From the NCBI RefSeq assembly GCF_051401765.1, contig NC_135071.1, positions 8,844,961-8,908,960 on the forward strand: DNA of 64,000 nucleotides. Direction: 5' to 3'. Below the pieces are notes generated by a model, which was not told where the DNA came from, ran no database searches, and was given only the letters and a program-made list of their open reading frames with translations. Of this stretch, positions 49,501 to 61,300 are shown one piece after another. The DNA is from Calliopsis andreniformis. Taxonomy: Eukaryota; Arthropoda; Insecta; Hymenoptera; Andrenidae. A program made the position numbers and the translations under genes. How positions within the stretch are numbered: position 1 is the first letter of the stretch; every line of letters begins with the position of its first letter.

Positions 49501-52500
49501 GAAGTACTTTCGCGCAAGAACCATCCACCTACCGATTTAGCTCTTCCTAGAAGCGGAACATTGTTTATCGAAAGTGAAACTTTTTCGAGTCGCTGACTGT
49601 TCGTAATTTCACAACAACGTTATTAACTTCATTATTCATGATTTACTCAGCGTTTCTTTGTCAATTTTGATGAAATCTGAATTATATACAATATACAACA
49701 GGCATTATTTAAATAAAACATATTAAAAATAATTATTTAAACAGTGTATACTCCTGCTCGTAAGTGTTAGGATATTTGTCATATTTGTATTTAAATCTGA
49801 AAAAATGAAGTAGTCTTTCAGAAAAGAGTAAGAGTTGCGTTTTTATTTAACGGTACATGTATGAAGGAAAGGCTTGTCTTCATAAGATGAAAATCTCACC
49901 AAAAAATAAAAAAAAATATTATAGCTTTTTCTCACTGATAAACAGTAACCAACTCAGAAACCAAAGTTAAAGCATGATATGTCTGTATATTGGTCCAACT
50001 GAAGACAATGAATTATCACTTGTTGAACTTATCAGAATTGTTAAAAACCAATAGGAATACATTTTTTTATAACTTTTATCACAAAATAACTAACATCAGT
50101 TTTATATCATAGAACTAATATTGAATATACGAAGTTACATACATTATGTGATTACTGTGATTAAAGGTTCATAAGCAAAACAAATAACAGAATTTTATTA
50201 AAAACTACAGCTGTCGTAACGCTAATGAGCAGAAGTGTATATCGTTTTTTTTGCTGAAAGTTATTTTAAAGTAACTGTATGTCAATGTACTTAAAAAAGT
50301 ACATGATTTTTCTTTGACGGATTTCAAATAAGGAAATATAAAATTATTTCATTGATTGGACAAATGATTTTACATTTTATTATCTAAAAATGAAACCAGA
50401 CATTTTTATCGCTGCGATAATGTTAAATGATAACTATTCTTAAATTACACAAAAATTGTAAAAAAGAATTCTTCTGTTGGAAAAATCGTCTGCTAGGTAG
50501 GAAAACTCTTAGCTCTAATTGAGAAGGAAGCAAGAGGCGTGGAATCCTGTCTAGACCATAATTTTACGCGTGAATCGTGACTGCACGTGCGATTGTCGAT
50601 CGTCCTTCGAAAAAAAGTTCTGCCCGCGGTCTCTCCAGGTGAGTCACTCGAGGAACAAAAAGAAGGATAAAATGGCACAGCTATTTATGTCGCGTAACTC
50701 GATCATTAAAATTGCCTGGCTTCTCTTCTATTTTCTTTATTAACTATAGCGTAAATAATTCATATGCCATACGCGAAATTATTTCACGTTCCACAAGTAC
50801 GAGTTGGTAGAGTTACTATGCTATTTTCTGCTCGACAGTTTCGCGTTATTTCCGATTTCCCGTTCTTTCGCATGTAACTTTCACATGTTGTATAAGAAAT
50901 GCATTGAAAATTGTGTGGTTTCGATGAAATCAAAAAATACTTCCTAGTGTTTAGTTTCGATCAATATTTTGTAATATATCGTATACAATAATATGAACTA
51001 AAACAATCAAAGTTGTGTGTCTGTTAAAACAAATATCTATTGACCACAAGTGTATTGAAATTTCAATCTTTTTACTCCCAAAAATATATTTTAAGAATTT
51101 TATATTTTTTAATGTTTTATACTGTAGGAGTGAACAATTGTTTTCATATTTCCTTAAGAAAAGGAAGTTATGTAAGAAGATATTTAAGTAAATATCTATA
51201 TATTTTTTAAATTTTTTACCCTGAAAGAAAAATAAGAAAATTTTGTTCAGCCAACAGAAATGATTTTCAAGTGACTTAAAACACGTCAACAATTTCGAAT
51301 TTTGGCGCCTTAAATATCAGTAAAAAACTCAAACATAAATAATATTACACTCGACCTTACTATAGATAAAATATTATAGTGTAAGACAAAGAGTTCTGTA
51401 ATTTGATTATATGACCAATCTAAACAGGTCTTTCAAACAATTTGAAAATTTTCATTTTCACAGAAGACAGTAGCTAAGCACTTCAATTATTATTAAAGGT
51501 ATAACATCAATTCGCTACAACCTTCGTCCATTTATCGTGGGTCGTCGTACGTAGTTACCCTCGTGGGTTAGACGATTGCTATCGTTAATGTATTTTTTAC
51601 GACATTCATCCAGTGTCAAATAACGCGATACCTCGTTTGCTTTGTAGCTTGAAATGAGCTAATCTTTGTGCACCGATGGCGCGACGCCGTGCAATTTTGC
51701 ATCACGCGCCACTTGCACACCAGACAGGTCTGTCGACAATTTTTCTTGCTCGCAATCGTTGCATTTGCACGCACATTATTATCGTTGATTATCTGACACA
51801 TTGTCGATAATGAACCCCAATCAAAAGGAATATCAGGATAATTCAGGAATATTAGCATTTATAGCTTTGCTCAAATGCACTTTTTTGATCAGAACTGTTT
51901 TCTTTGCGGCTTGGAAATATGTGGAACATAGTGCATATATGATATTCTTTATAATCGTGTTTTTCGATCAATTTATGTTACTTACACTTTATATTACTGT
52001 ACTTTAATTTTTTATATACATAGCGAATTTTGAATTTGTTTGTCACATCGTTATGAAAGACACTTATGATTTATTTTGTTAATTCAAAGAATTTTCACAG
52101 AAGTGTGATTATTTATGACTTAGAAAAGAGGGAAATCAAAATCATTTTTGGGAAATCATGTTTTATGACTTTTTTCTGATAAAAAAATGGTAGTATCACG
52201 TCATTCCATTGTTTAAGTTATTGTTTATAGAAGAGTAATTATTTATAGTTTCCAAGAGAATTTTTTACCAGAGGAAACATAGACAAAGAAGTTTTTATCG
52301 AAAGCATAATTTTTGTATCTTTGACATACTATTTCGGAAAACTTCTTTTAAATATATTACATATAAAAGATCTTTTCCTTATTGCATTCTCAGTATTTAT
52401 ATAACTATCAGTTAGTTCGTATTTTGCCGACAATTGCATTTAAATTTCATCAAAATTGACAAGAAAATATTGAATCAAAAAATTAATTACGCTCTTGGAT

Positions 52501-52800
52501 AAAACAAAACACTGCAAGTTTATAGTAAATGTATTGCGAATATTAAACGTTTCTAAACATTACTCGATGCATTCAGTAACATTCAAGAGATTAAAACAGA
52601 TAGGAAATATACAAGAAAAGTCGGTCAGTGAATCACGCTCTTATATGTTTTTTTAAGTTATCAAAGAAAAACATTCATCGATTAACAGACAATGAATCAT
52701 TTTTTACGAAATGTTCCACTTACATGAATAGTAAAGGAAGTACAAAACTAACATGCTTTCTGTAGATTAATATTACAAATAAGAAATGTTTTATTTTAAT
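46600..52800. other. AT-rich stretch without supported features
   Basis: Largely plain AT-rich sequence with short poly-T and AT runs. Slight GC rises at 49370-49560, 50500-50660 and 51530-51760 carry no recognisable gene. Open frames of up to 113 codons (50951-51292, - strand) are lysine- and isoleucine-rich, as expected by chance. Confidence 0.5.
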
Positions 52801-52818
52801 TCCTAACTGCTGTTCATC

Positions 52819-53212
52819 GATACATCGCACATGTATTTCAAAAGTGATGCAACTCAACAAATTTTTCAATTACAGCTATAAATCAATTTGATAAATGCAG
52901 CTCTATTTATTATATAAAGTTTACTAGTTAAAGATAAAAATTATAAAATTTATTCAAATAACTATTCAAATGCAAATTACAAATTATTTAAATAATAACA
53001 AGAAAATCATTTAACACAAGTAACACGTTATTATTTTTTAGACTAATTATTCACGTAAGATAATTTTCATTACGTAAAACTTCTCTGGATGTCAATATTA
53101 TGTATTTAATAAACAATTTTCTCCTAGACCCATAAATAGTTCCTTGCTTCCCCTCAAAAACATACTTTTTTGAGATGTATCACTTTTGTAATGCCTGCAC
53201 GTGCGACATGAC
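52819..53212. mobile_element. Inverted-repeat element with AAAAGTGATGCA arms
   Basis: The left arm GCACATGTATTTCAAAAGTG then ATGCAACTCAACAAA is inverted against TTTTTTGAGATGTATCACTT then TTGTAATGCCTGCACGTGCG at 53167-53207, about 40 bp with mismatches. A related single arm occurs near 43108-43137 (TATGTATTGCAAAAGTGACA). Non-coding and about 390 bp. Confidence 0.6.
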
Positions 53213-53399
53213 AACTAGAAGAACTCAAAATTTTATAGCCTAAATTCTCAACTAATGGAAGAGCAATAAAAAATTCAAGTTTTGTGTTTTATCACAAAAT
53301 GTCGGAATAGACAGCTAACTAGTGTTAAAATAAAATAAATTCAATTTGTAAGAATTTGTTGTTTAAACCACTTTTATAATCATCAGCACAAATGCCTTC

Positions 53400-54180
53400 C
53401 GTTCCTTCTCAGTCAGTACAGTTATGGCTCAAAGAGAAATCACGAACGAATGATTAACGGAATCGAAAATCCATAATCCGCTGTAAAGACAGTACACATC
53501 AAGAGTGGGGAGCACCAGCTGACTGGTCTCCCGGTGAAACTGTCTCGTCGTTTGCTGCACGCCGTTGCTTTGACAGTGTTATATGAACCTCCGTGAGAGT
53601 GAAGTCGTGTACCCTCACACCATTAATTTCACCTTTTTCCTCGGAGAAATTCACACCCGATTTTCTTCTCATCCTCTCGCGCGTCGAACACCTTCGCAAA
53701 TTCATTTTTAAACGAACAACCGTGAGGACAATTTCGAACATAGAAAAACAGACGCTGTTAAGCGATTCGAGCAGAGAAAGCTGGAACCCTGTCTCTTCAA
53801 CCATCGAAATTCCCAGGACACCACTTGTCAGAGAGATAAAACAGATATCTGCGCGACAGCCACAAGGGAATCCTTATTGGGACATTCTACGAAATTGTGC
53901 TGCGTGTTGTGAGTGATAATCCTTATCGTTTAGAGACCATTGAAGACCTCTCGTGTTAGTTACGCGCAGATCGTTTTGTTCGTTTTCTTTTTTTAAAAAA
54001 ACGGAGAAGAACACGTATTGGAAAAGGATCGGTTCTTCCTGGAGTACCGGAAGTGGGTATTGAAGACTGCAGGGAGGACAATGTCAACGCTCCAAAACAG
54101 CTTCCCTTGAGGCTTTCTCGCGTTCCTGAAGACAGCTCGACTGTCGAATCATGGTCTGGCTTCTTGCATCCCGTCAGAAG
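53400..54180 (+). other. Possible first exon / promoter block
   Basis: A GC-rich block with CTCAGTCAGTACAG near 53407 (initiator-like) ends in ATGGTCTGGCTTCTTGCATC at 54151, which runs as MVWLLASRQK to CAGAAG at 54180, directly before GTAAATAAAC. This would be a start codon followed after ten codons by a good splice donor, as in genes whose first exon holds the 5' UTR and the start of a signal peptide. No downstream exon was recognised. The other frames (107 codons +, 101 codons -) look like chance. Confidence 0.3.
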
Positions 54181-56170
54181 GTAAATAAACTTTAGTTCGC
54201 TGAATTTGGAGAGAACACAATATGTTCACTGTTAAAGGAGTACGCTACCTTGTTCGAATAAACTCTATATAGACACTTTTAAGATGAACTTTCACGAAAA
54301 AGTTAAGATACCTGAAGTAAATACCTAGTAATTAATTACTAGAGTAAATACCTAATAAATACCTAGAGTAAATAAATAATATATCAATTGCTATGCCCAC
54401 AAAGATTACCTGTCCCAGTTTTTGTTAAATTAAAAGGAATTACTTAATATTTTCGTACTTCTTAACATATTTACACTAAATTCAGTATTTTCTCTATTAA
54501 TAAAAATTGTTTCCTAACTAAAATATTAAAAACACTTTAAATATTAACTAAAATACAAAAAGAAGTTTATGCACCAATTACTGCTACACATAAAAATGCA
54601 TGGAACAAATACCATGTGTCAATTACTGTATAATTATCGTGTTTTCAGTGTTTTAAAAGTGTAAGCATGTTATGTTCTCAATTCGAATACGTAATTTAAA
54701 AGTTCAAGTTTATGAAAAAAATTAATATTTTTGATTTAATAGTACTACATTTTGTTTCATGGGAAAATAAAATGGGGGGACAGTATTCGGTCCCGCACAG
54801 TAATTGGTATTCGTATAACAAGAATTTTATCCCATGGATGAAATAAAATTAAGCAGAGATTCAAAAGTTAAAAATTCGCGTGTAATTTATACTCATAAAT
54901 ATTAATGGTTTCACTTCATCCTTAGTTTCATTAAAGCCACATAATATATAATTTGCTTATGTAGATGGCATCATTATCTCTGTCTGTCGTTAGAATCTAT
55001 GTTCCTTTAGGAGAGCTTAGCTCATTTGTTTGTGTTTGCATTCAAGTGAACCTGTAAACTTAGAAAATTGGATAAATCATTGTGCACCAAATCCGCAAAG
55101 CCTAGTATCAATGGTTAACTTCCTCGTCCACGCATTGGCAACACGAATATTGATACGTTTTATCAGTCAATGAGATGGCTTGTAAACATTGATATTTTTA
55201 CATGCGATAAAGGGACTGGAAAGTATGAACGCAAATTAAGTTACTGTTACCAACCAAACGAGAACATGTCAGTCTCTTTTTAGTAAAGTCGATAATTGCA
55301 TAAAGTGCGAGTATTTAACAATAGGCAGATAAATGGAAAACTAAACGAAATCCTCTGAAATATGTAGTACAAGGTATAATGCAACAGAATTTTCGATGTA
55401 GCCAATGCGTGTCATTCTAATTGGGGCTAGCTTATCTATACATATAGAGAAATATTGACTGTCGATAGAAAGTATTTCTTTTTCGATATGATACTGAACT
55501 TTATGTGAAATATGGTTCCTAACAAATATAGCAATATGTGTCAAATGATAGAAAATGTTTAGTTACCCTAATCTTACACGAAGTTGATATTAATTAATCA
55601 TCAATTGCTTTCTTTATTTTAAAAATTTCCACTAGAATTTTAGTTATTTATAATTAGTATTCATAATCCTTTACAAAATTAAAATTAAATACTTGTTACA
55701 GTATTTGAATTCGATTTCTTCTCTTAACTTTATTTATTATATTCTTACTTACTCTTATACATATTATATTCTTTTAACTTTATTTATTATTATAGATAAC
55801 TAACGAAATACATATATAGTTAATATTTATATTAATAATCCAATAATTAATAACAGAATTAATTAATGAAATAACCCAACAACAGCGTCGAAATAAAATA
55901 TTCAAGCCACAGTTACAGTCTATACTTATTAAATAGAATCTTTCTCATAAATGCTGAAACATTTAACAAAAGACTTCGACTTGCATAGAGACGCTAGTGC
56001 AATGAACGTTCGATGTGCAGTCGAATCGAAACGTTTGTTTTCGCAAAACCGTGCACGAGTTAATCTGTCGCGGGTGTGCTTTCGCATCGCGTGTAAATTC
56101 ATTTCCGCGTGGAAGTCAAGTGCGTATCAGCCACTTGAAGAGACGCGAAGAGACCATTTACCGAAGGACC

Positions 56171-56238
<68 letters not shown>
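56171..56238. repeat. (GA)n microsatellite
   Basis: About 34 GA units with one AAA interruption near 56188. It gives RERERE-type peptide frames on the + strand, which are artefacts. Long GA tracts are binding sites for GAGA-factor-type proteins in insects, so a chromatin role is possible. Confidence 0.95.
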
Positions 56239-56241
<3 letters not shown>

Positions 56242-57461
56242 CAACGCCAGATGCACACGGTGCTGCTTTCACATTGAAAACTTTTTATCGACTGACAAAG
56301 GAAACCGCGAAACTCGAGGCGTGTTGGTAATAATTTGCGCCAGAAGCTGGGTGACCTGACGGCTCAATTTCATTCCACGCACTCGGTGACTTATGCCGAT
56401 TTGCCAGACGATTTTTCCCTCATCGTTGTCTCTTACGACTGTCAGATCAACACAAACGATTGCATTCACCTGAAGGTTCAAAAGAGGCACACAATTTTGT
56501 TTCCCTTTTTTTATTAGCTTAAAATATTTACCAAATTGTCAGTAAGCTGGATACACCGTGACATGTGAAGAAACAATTAGTTTGGGTACTATAACATAAA
56601 TAGATACGTGTCTGTGGTTACAAGGAAAAACGACTCAAGTCACGTTTTTAAAAAATCGAGTTTATGACTCTATGAGATAGAATTCAAGTTTTTAAAAGAG
56701 GAAGAATGGATTAAAGTAGCTTCTTCGTATTATAATCTAACTAACATATTCCATGAAAAAATTAGTTTCATAACGACTTATATCTTTTTTATTAATTTTT
56801 GACTCTCAGGATAAATGTAACTTTTTAATTCTTTAACCTTTTCGAGGCTAAATAACTTTCTATTGGGCCTTTTTTAATTCTATTTTTCTTACGAACCAGG
56901 CACCTAACATTGTTGTAGATACGATGATATGCCTCGCCAACCACGAAACAGTTAATGTACAAATTTGTTCACTCTACTTCTAAAAAACTAAGGTAGTCGT
57001 CAGTCTCTATGTACAAAATTGTAGTCCAAAAATGCTGTACTACGTTTTCCTTATTCCTAATACAGAAAAAAGGTGTTTGCTCTGGAAATTGCTCTAGAAC
57101 TCTATCAGTTACTCCAGTCAATGCCCGTATATGTCACAGGCGTGTGCATTAAGAGATAAAGAGACACCCTGGGTTTACTCGAACTCCAAAGCAACCGTTC
57201 TTTTCTTGTACGAACTATTACTAATTAAGAGTAATTGCGACCCTACTCGGCTAATTTCTGCCTTTTCCATGTTATTACAAGCGGCAGTAGTTATCTCCAT
57301 TGGAATTCTTTTTGTTTGCGTTCCGAGAAGCGGAAGCGTGTATCGAAAATCACTCATTAAATTATTTCACGTTTTCTCAAGAATGTTCATTGTTCCTTTA
57401 TATATTTAATCATGGATTATCTCATTTGGCTGTTCATCTCACATTATAAAACATTATAAAC

Positions 57462-57632
57462 CTGCAGATTTTTATGCATTTGTGGAAATTTGAAGCGTAC
57501 AAAAAAATATAGAATGCATATTAAGATAGGGTATAAATTATAGTATTTGAAAAATGAAACAAATTTTTATTTAGATTCCATTCATTTAACTGTGTTTATA
57601 AAAATATGAATTTGCATAAAAATCCATGGTTT
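57462..57632. mobile_element. CTGCGGATATTTATGC-family MITE, copy 4
   Basis: The left end CTGCAGATTTTTATGCATTT and right end GAATTTGCATAAAAATCCAT form inverted ends of about 20 bp. The inner right flank (TTTATAAAAATATGAATTTG) parallels 7150 and 17345. Non-coding. Confidence 0.65.
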
Positions 57633-57879
57633 ACTTATAATATTCCCAACGAAAATAAACTAATCTAGGTTTCGCAAATGTAACTCTTCTACCTGATGAA
57701 CTATCAATTTATAACATCTTTGAAAGAGGACAATTGGTTTTTTTAGTTCACTGAAATTGCTGGAAAGTAGAGTTGCCTTATTGCTACAGTTCCTTAAATT
57801 TATACCACAAGCGCCTACTTCACAGAATAACCACAAAGTACGTTAAAAATATGAACTTTCGCAACTTTTTTCGCCTCTT

Positions 57880-58200
57880 TGTAGTTTCATGTGTGGAGCC
57901 TGTCTCAAAGGGCCTGTCCCGCTTTTCCATTGCCTCCTCTATGAATTCATGGGCAGCGACACGTTATTAGATTATCGAGGCGTTTTACTTGTAATCAGGA
58001 CGGTCCTATCTGTCGACCAATTAGGAACTAGGTCATCCACTCGTTTGCGGGATTTGAAAAAGGGGAACCCTGAATACCTCTTAGTGAAGATTTTGAACGG
58101 TACATCGATTTTTTTGCATGCTTTCGCTCGAAATTCTACCCTATTACGACCGGAACTTAATTTACAAGCACGTACGTGTATGTCACGCTAACAGTACGAC
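57880..58200. other. Moderately GC-rich segment
   Basis: A 100-codon + frame (57889-58191) begins MCGACLKGPV, without an identifiable domain. The segment is less AT-rich than its flanks and has a TTTTTTTGCATGCTTTCGC word near 58110. No inverted ends were found. Possibly an old repeat or a regulatory segment. Confidence 0.3.
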
Positions 58201-59729
58201 CCGTATTTGCTGCCCTGGCAACAGATTCTACGTGTCAATTCTGATTAAGGCTAGCATTACAATTCTTCTAACGAAAAATCTTAATCATGTGTAAGGATGT
58301 GATTTATCATTACCATTGTACATTTCATTGGACTGAAGTCATTGACTTTTAGAAACGTTAATTGATCACGTAACTGAATCTGAAAAGTTAATAACGCGTA
58401 ATAATATTCAGATTTAAAGCAATATTTTATATTTGTAAGGAAAGCACACGAAAGGAAGTGATATTGAATAAAGAAATAATATCCTATATCTGATTTTCGA
58501 TTCTGGAATATTTACATAGTGTTAGAAGTTTCTAATGGTGAACAAAAATTGCCTTATGAGGACAAAATTGTTTGGACAGAATGTAGTTCCTAGAAACTTT
58601 ATCTGAAAAACTAGAGGCTAAAGTTTTTATTTTCGTACGTGTAAAGCAATTACGTGATGTTGATTTTTGAATTCTAACCTAATACGCGTATTATGAATTC
58701 ATGTAAGTGTATTTTTTTCAAAAACGATGCATACGATTTAAATTCATCCACAGTGGTTTCTAATAATAATAGTGTATAGTAATCTATTCCAATGCTTAGA
58801 AGCAATCAACCTCTTTACTAAAGTTAAATTTTACTCATGGCTTTTTTCAATTAAACATTTTTTTGCGGCATTGCTCCTCCAAGCCCTTCATTTAATATCG
58901 CGTCAAAAACATTTGTGTTAGAAAAATCTCAAGTGTTTAATAAGTGTAAATCAGACTATATAATTTCTACAATTTATTCCAAGTTGAAGGAATATGAATA
59001 TTTATCAAAAGAAAGCCATAAGGTTGAAGGAAAATTGAAGAACTCGATGCAAAAACAGATTAGCTTTAATTTTTTAACAAAAATAACTATTTCTGTAAAT
59101 TTATATATGTTTTAATATGTGGTATCCTTTTTTGCTAATATTACAAAATTTTAAAAACTGAAGTAGACAAGCTTTCACATCGAGAGCTTCAATTGCTCAC
59201 GAGAGTACATACATCCTATCATAGTAGCATGATACTTCACGTGAACGAGAAAATCTCAAACAAGACGAACTCCAAAATAATTATCGGACGTGGTTTCAAA
59301 GTTTTATCGAATATGAAGTTGCGACACTGAAACTCGTAATACTGAACTCGAAATAGGTATTGATTTTGGCTATGAAATAGAGTCCAGTCACTGTATTCAT
59401 TTACAAGCTAACTACGGAGAATTTCATCGATCGGGATTCCATTGGATTGTTGCTGCACCAGGTAGAAATTGCTTCGTGGAGCGGTAACGTATGTGCATGT
59501 ATCGATGTATCTGTGGTTAATAATCTCGGCTTGATGAAGCGTTTATTAATATTGATGTTATACAACTTTAGCGTACAATGTTCAATTTGCTAATTGTATC
59601 TACTGACATGATATGTCTACTGTTTCAATTTTATTCAAAGTTTCCTATAAAATAATGCTCTAATAGTAGGTTTACAATATATTGTAAGGGTTTCTGAGTT
59701 GTCACTATATGAATAAATTACTTGCTCAC

Positions 59730-59961
59730 TTAATTAGTGCATAAGTATTTGGATACTTTCACATTATTAGTCACATATAAAATACGCTTCATGTAAAATT
59801 TTCTAATACAGTTTTGACTACAGACCTTATCTCAGACGATTATTGAATAAGCTTTCCACATATCGATAAGAGTAAAACTCGATATCAGTATAAATAAAAA
59901 AATGTATTTCTTGCATTTCCTGAAATACGAAAATGTGCAAATACTTATGCACGGTAGTGTA
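59730..59961. mobile_element. Tc1-like MITE with TGCATAAGTATTTG ends
   Basis: Left AGTGCATAAGTATTTGGATA and right GTGCAAATACTTATGCACGG are inverted over about 25 bp. GTGCATAAGTATTTGCACA-type ends are seen on Tc1-like elements. The TA on the right (59960-59961) is intact; the left one is not clear. 230 bp, no transposase. Confidence 0.8.
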
Positions 59962-60063
59962 TTTTCCAAAAATATTCACTACATCGTTATTATTACAAAA
60001 ATTACTGATTCAGTAGTAAGCACAATTATAGTAACTGATCAATAATTTGTCCTTTGTGGTGCG

Positions 60064-60206
60064 AACACATTACTGTCATGTCATATTATAGCAGGATCCA
60101 TAGTGAGCCGATGGTTTTCCCTTGTATTAGAGCTATTTTGCTATAATATGAAACACATTTGCTATATTATGTAACGTGATTTTACGTGACATGACAGCAA
60201 TGTGAT
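60064..60206. mobile_element. Short inverted-repeat element with inner palindrome
   Basis: CACATTACTGTCATGTCA at the left is inverted against TGACATGACAGCAATGTG at the right. Inside, TCATATTATAGCA (60081-60093) is perfectly inverted at 60139-60151, so two alternative hairpins are possible. About 143 bp, non-coding. Confidence 0.7.
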
Positions 60207-61030
60207 TAGCAATTGTAGCAGTGTGGATTACTTTTGTTATTTATTAATTATAATTCTTCAGTAACCATGAATTACTGTCCTGATTTCACGTTAGCCAAAA
60301 TTCACCAATCAGGTTAAGTTTTGCCCAATTCTGGTATTTCGTAATATTACATACATTGTTTAAACTTTATGGGCATTATAATACGGGTAAACAAGACTGC
60401 TAGTATTAACATCCTGCTATGGGATATCACGAATAAGCGGATGTGGCGTGATCACGTGTATAGAAAGCACTATCGCACGTGTGTGGCTCGGTTACCGTGA
60501 CGTAATACTCTTTATCGTAAGAAAATGACCAAGAATATTGTTGCACAAATAAAGTAATCTGAATTCCAGGAAAACATTACGGTGACTTTAATGTCTATCG
60601 TACAATAAAACCATTGAACTCCAACATTGATTTCATTTCGACAAAGGTAAATTTAAAATGCAATTTTCTTTCGTAATTATAATACAATTTTCAGAAATAT
60701 GAAGTAAGTGAATCATATTATAATTAAGTACCAATACATATGTATACTTCAATTTTTAAGAAATATCTTTTTTTCAAATTGGACTATCAATGACTTCTCA
60801 TACGAATACTGTTACCTTTTTCTGTGTTCAAAGAATTTATATCCTGCTCTTAATTCGCAGTGTTTCTTTGCTTCATTTGGATTGAAACGTGCATGACAAG
60901 AGAGATTTGACAAAGCGAACGTGTATGGGAGCAGAGGGGAATTTCATTCGTAGGTTTCCTGTCTTCGTCCGGGATATGACGATGTCCCCTCTGCTTGGTC
61001 AGTGGCGTAAGCAACCATAAAAATATCTGG

Positions 61031-61300
61031 AATACGTGCAATGTCTCACGAACGCAGCCTAATTAAATAACAAATTATGTAATAATGAGATTTAGTTCAA
61101 GGAACCATCATACTCTAGTCATTTCGAAATACCTTTTTAAATATTGAATTATTATTAACACATATTGAAATACGTGCAATGTCTCATGAACACAGCCTAA
61201 TTAAATAACAAATTATGTAATAATGAAATCTAGTTCAAGGAACCATACTCTTTATTAATTTCGAAACACCTTAAAAATTGAATTATTAATACAAATCGAG
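61031..61300. repeat. 138-bp tandem duplication
   Basis: Two adjacent copies begin AATACGTGCAATGTCTCACG (61031) and AATACGTGCAATGTCTCATG (61169). They share CAGCCTAATTAAATAACAAA, GTTCAAGGAACCAT and a final TTGAATTATT, with scattered substitutions and small deletions in the second copy. The divergence shows it is not an assembly error. Confidence 0.9.

Noticed and set aside
55951..56359. Open frames with an RERERE tail
   Set aside because: The tail is the GA microsatellite; the part before it has no domain and the two frames overlap.
56827..56955. TTAACC...GTTAA pair as another TTAA MITE
   Set aside because: Only about five end bases match convincingly, which is expected by chance in AT-rich DNA.
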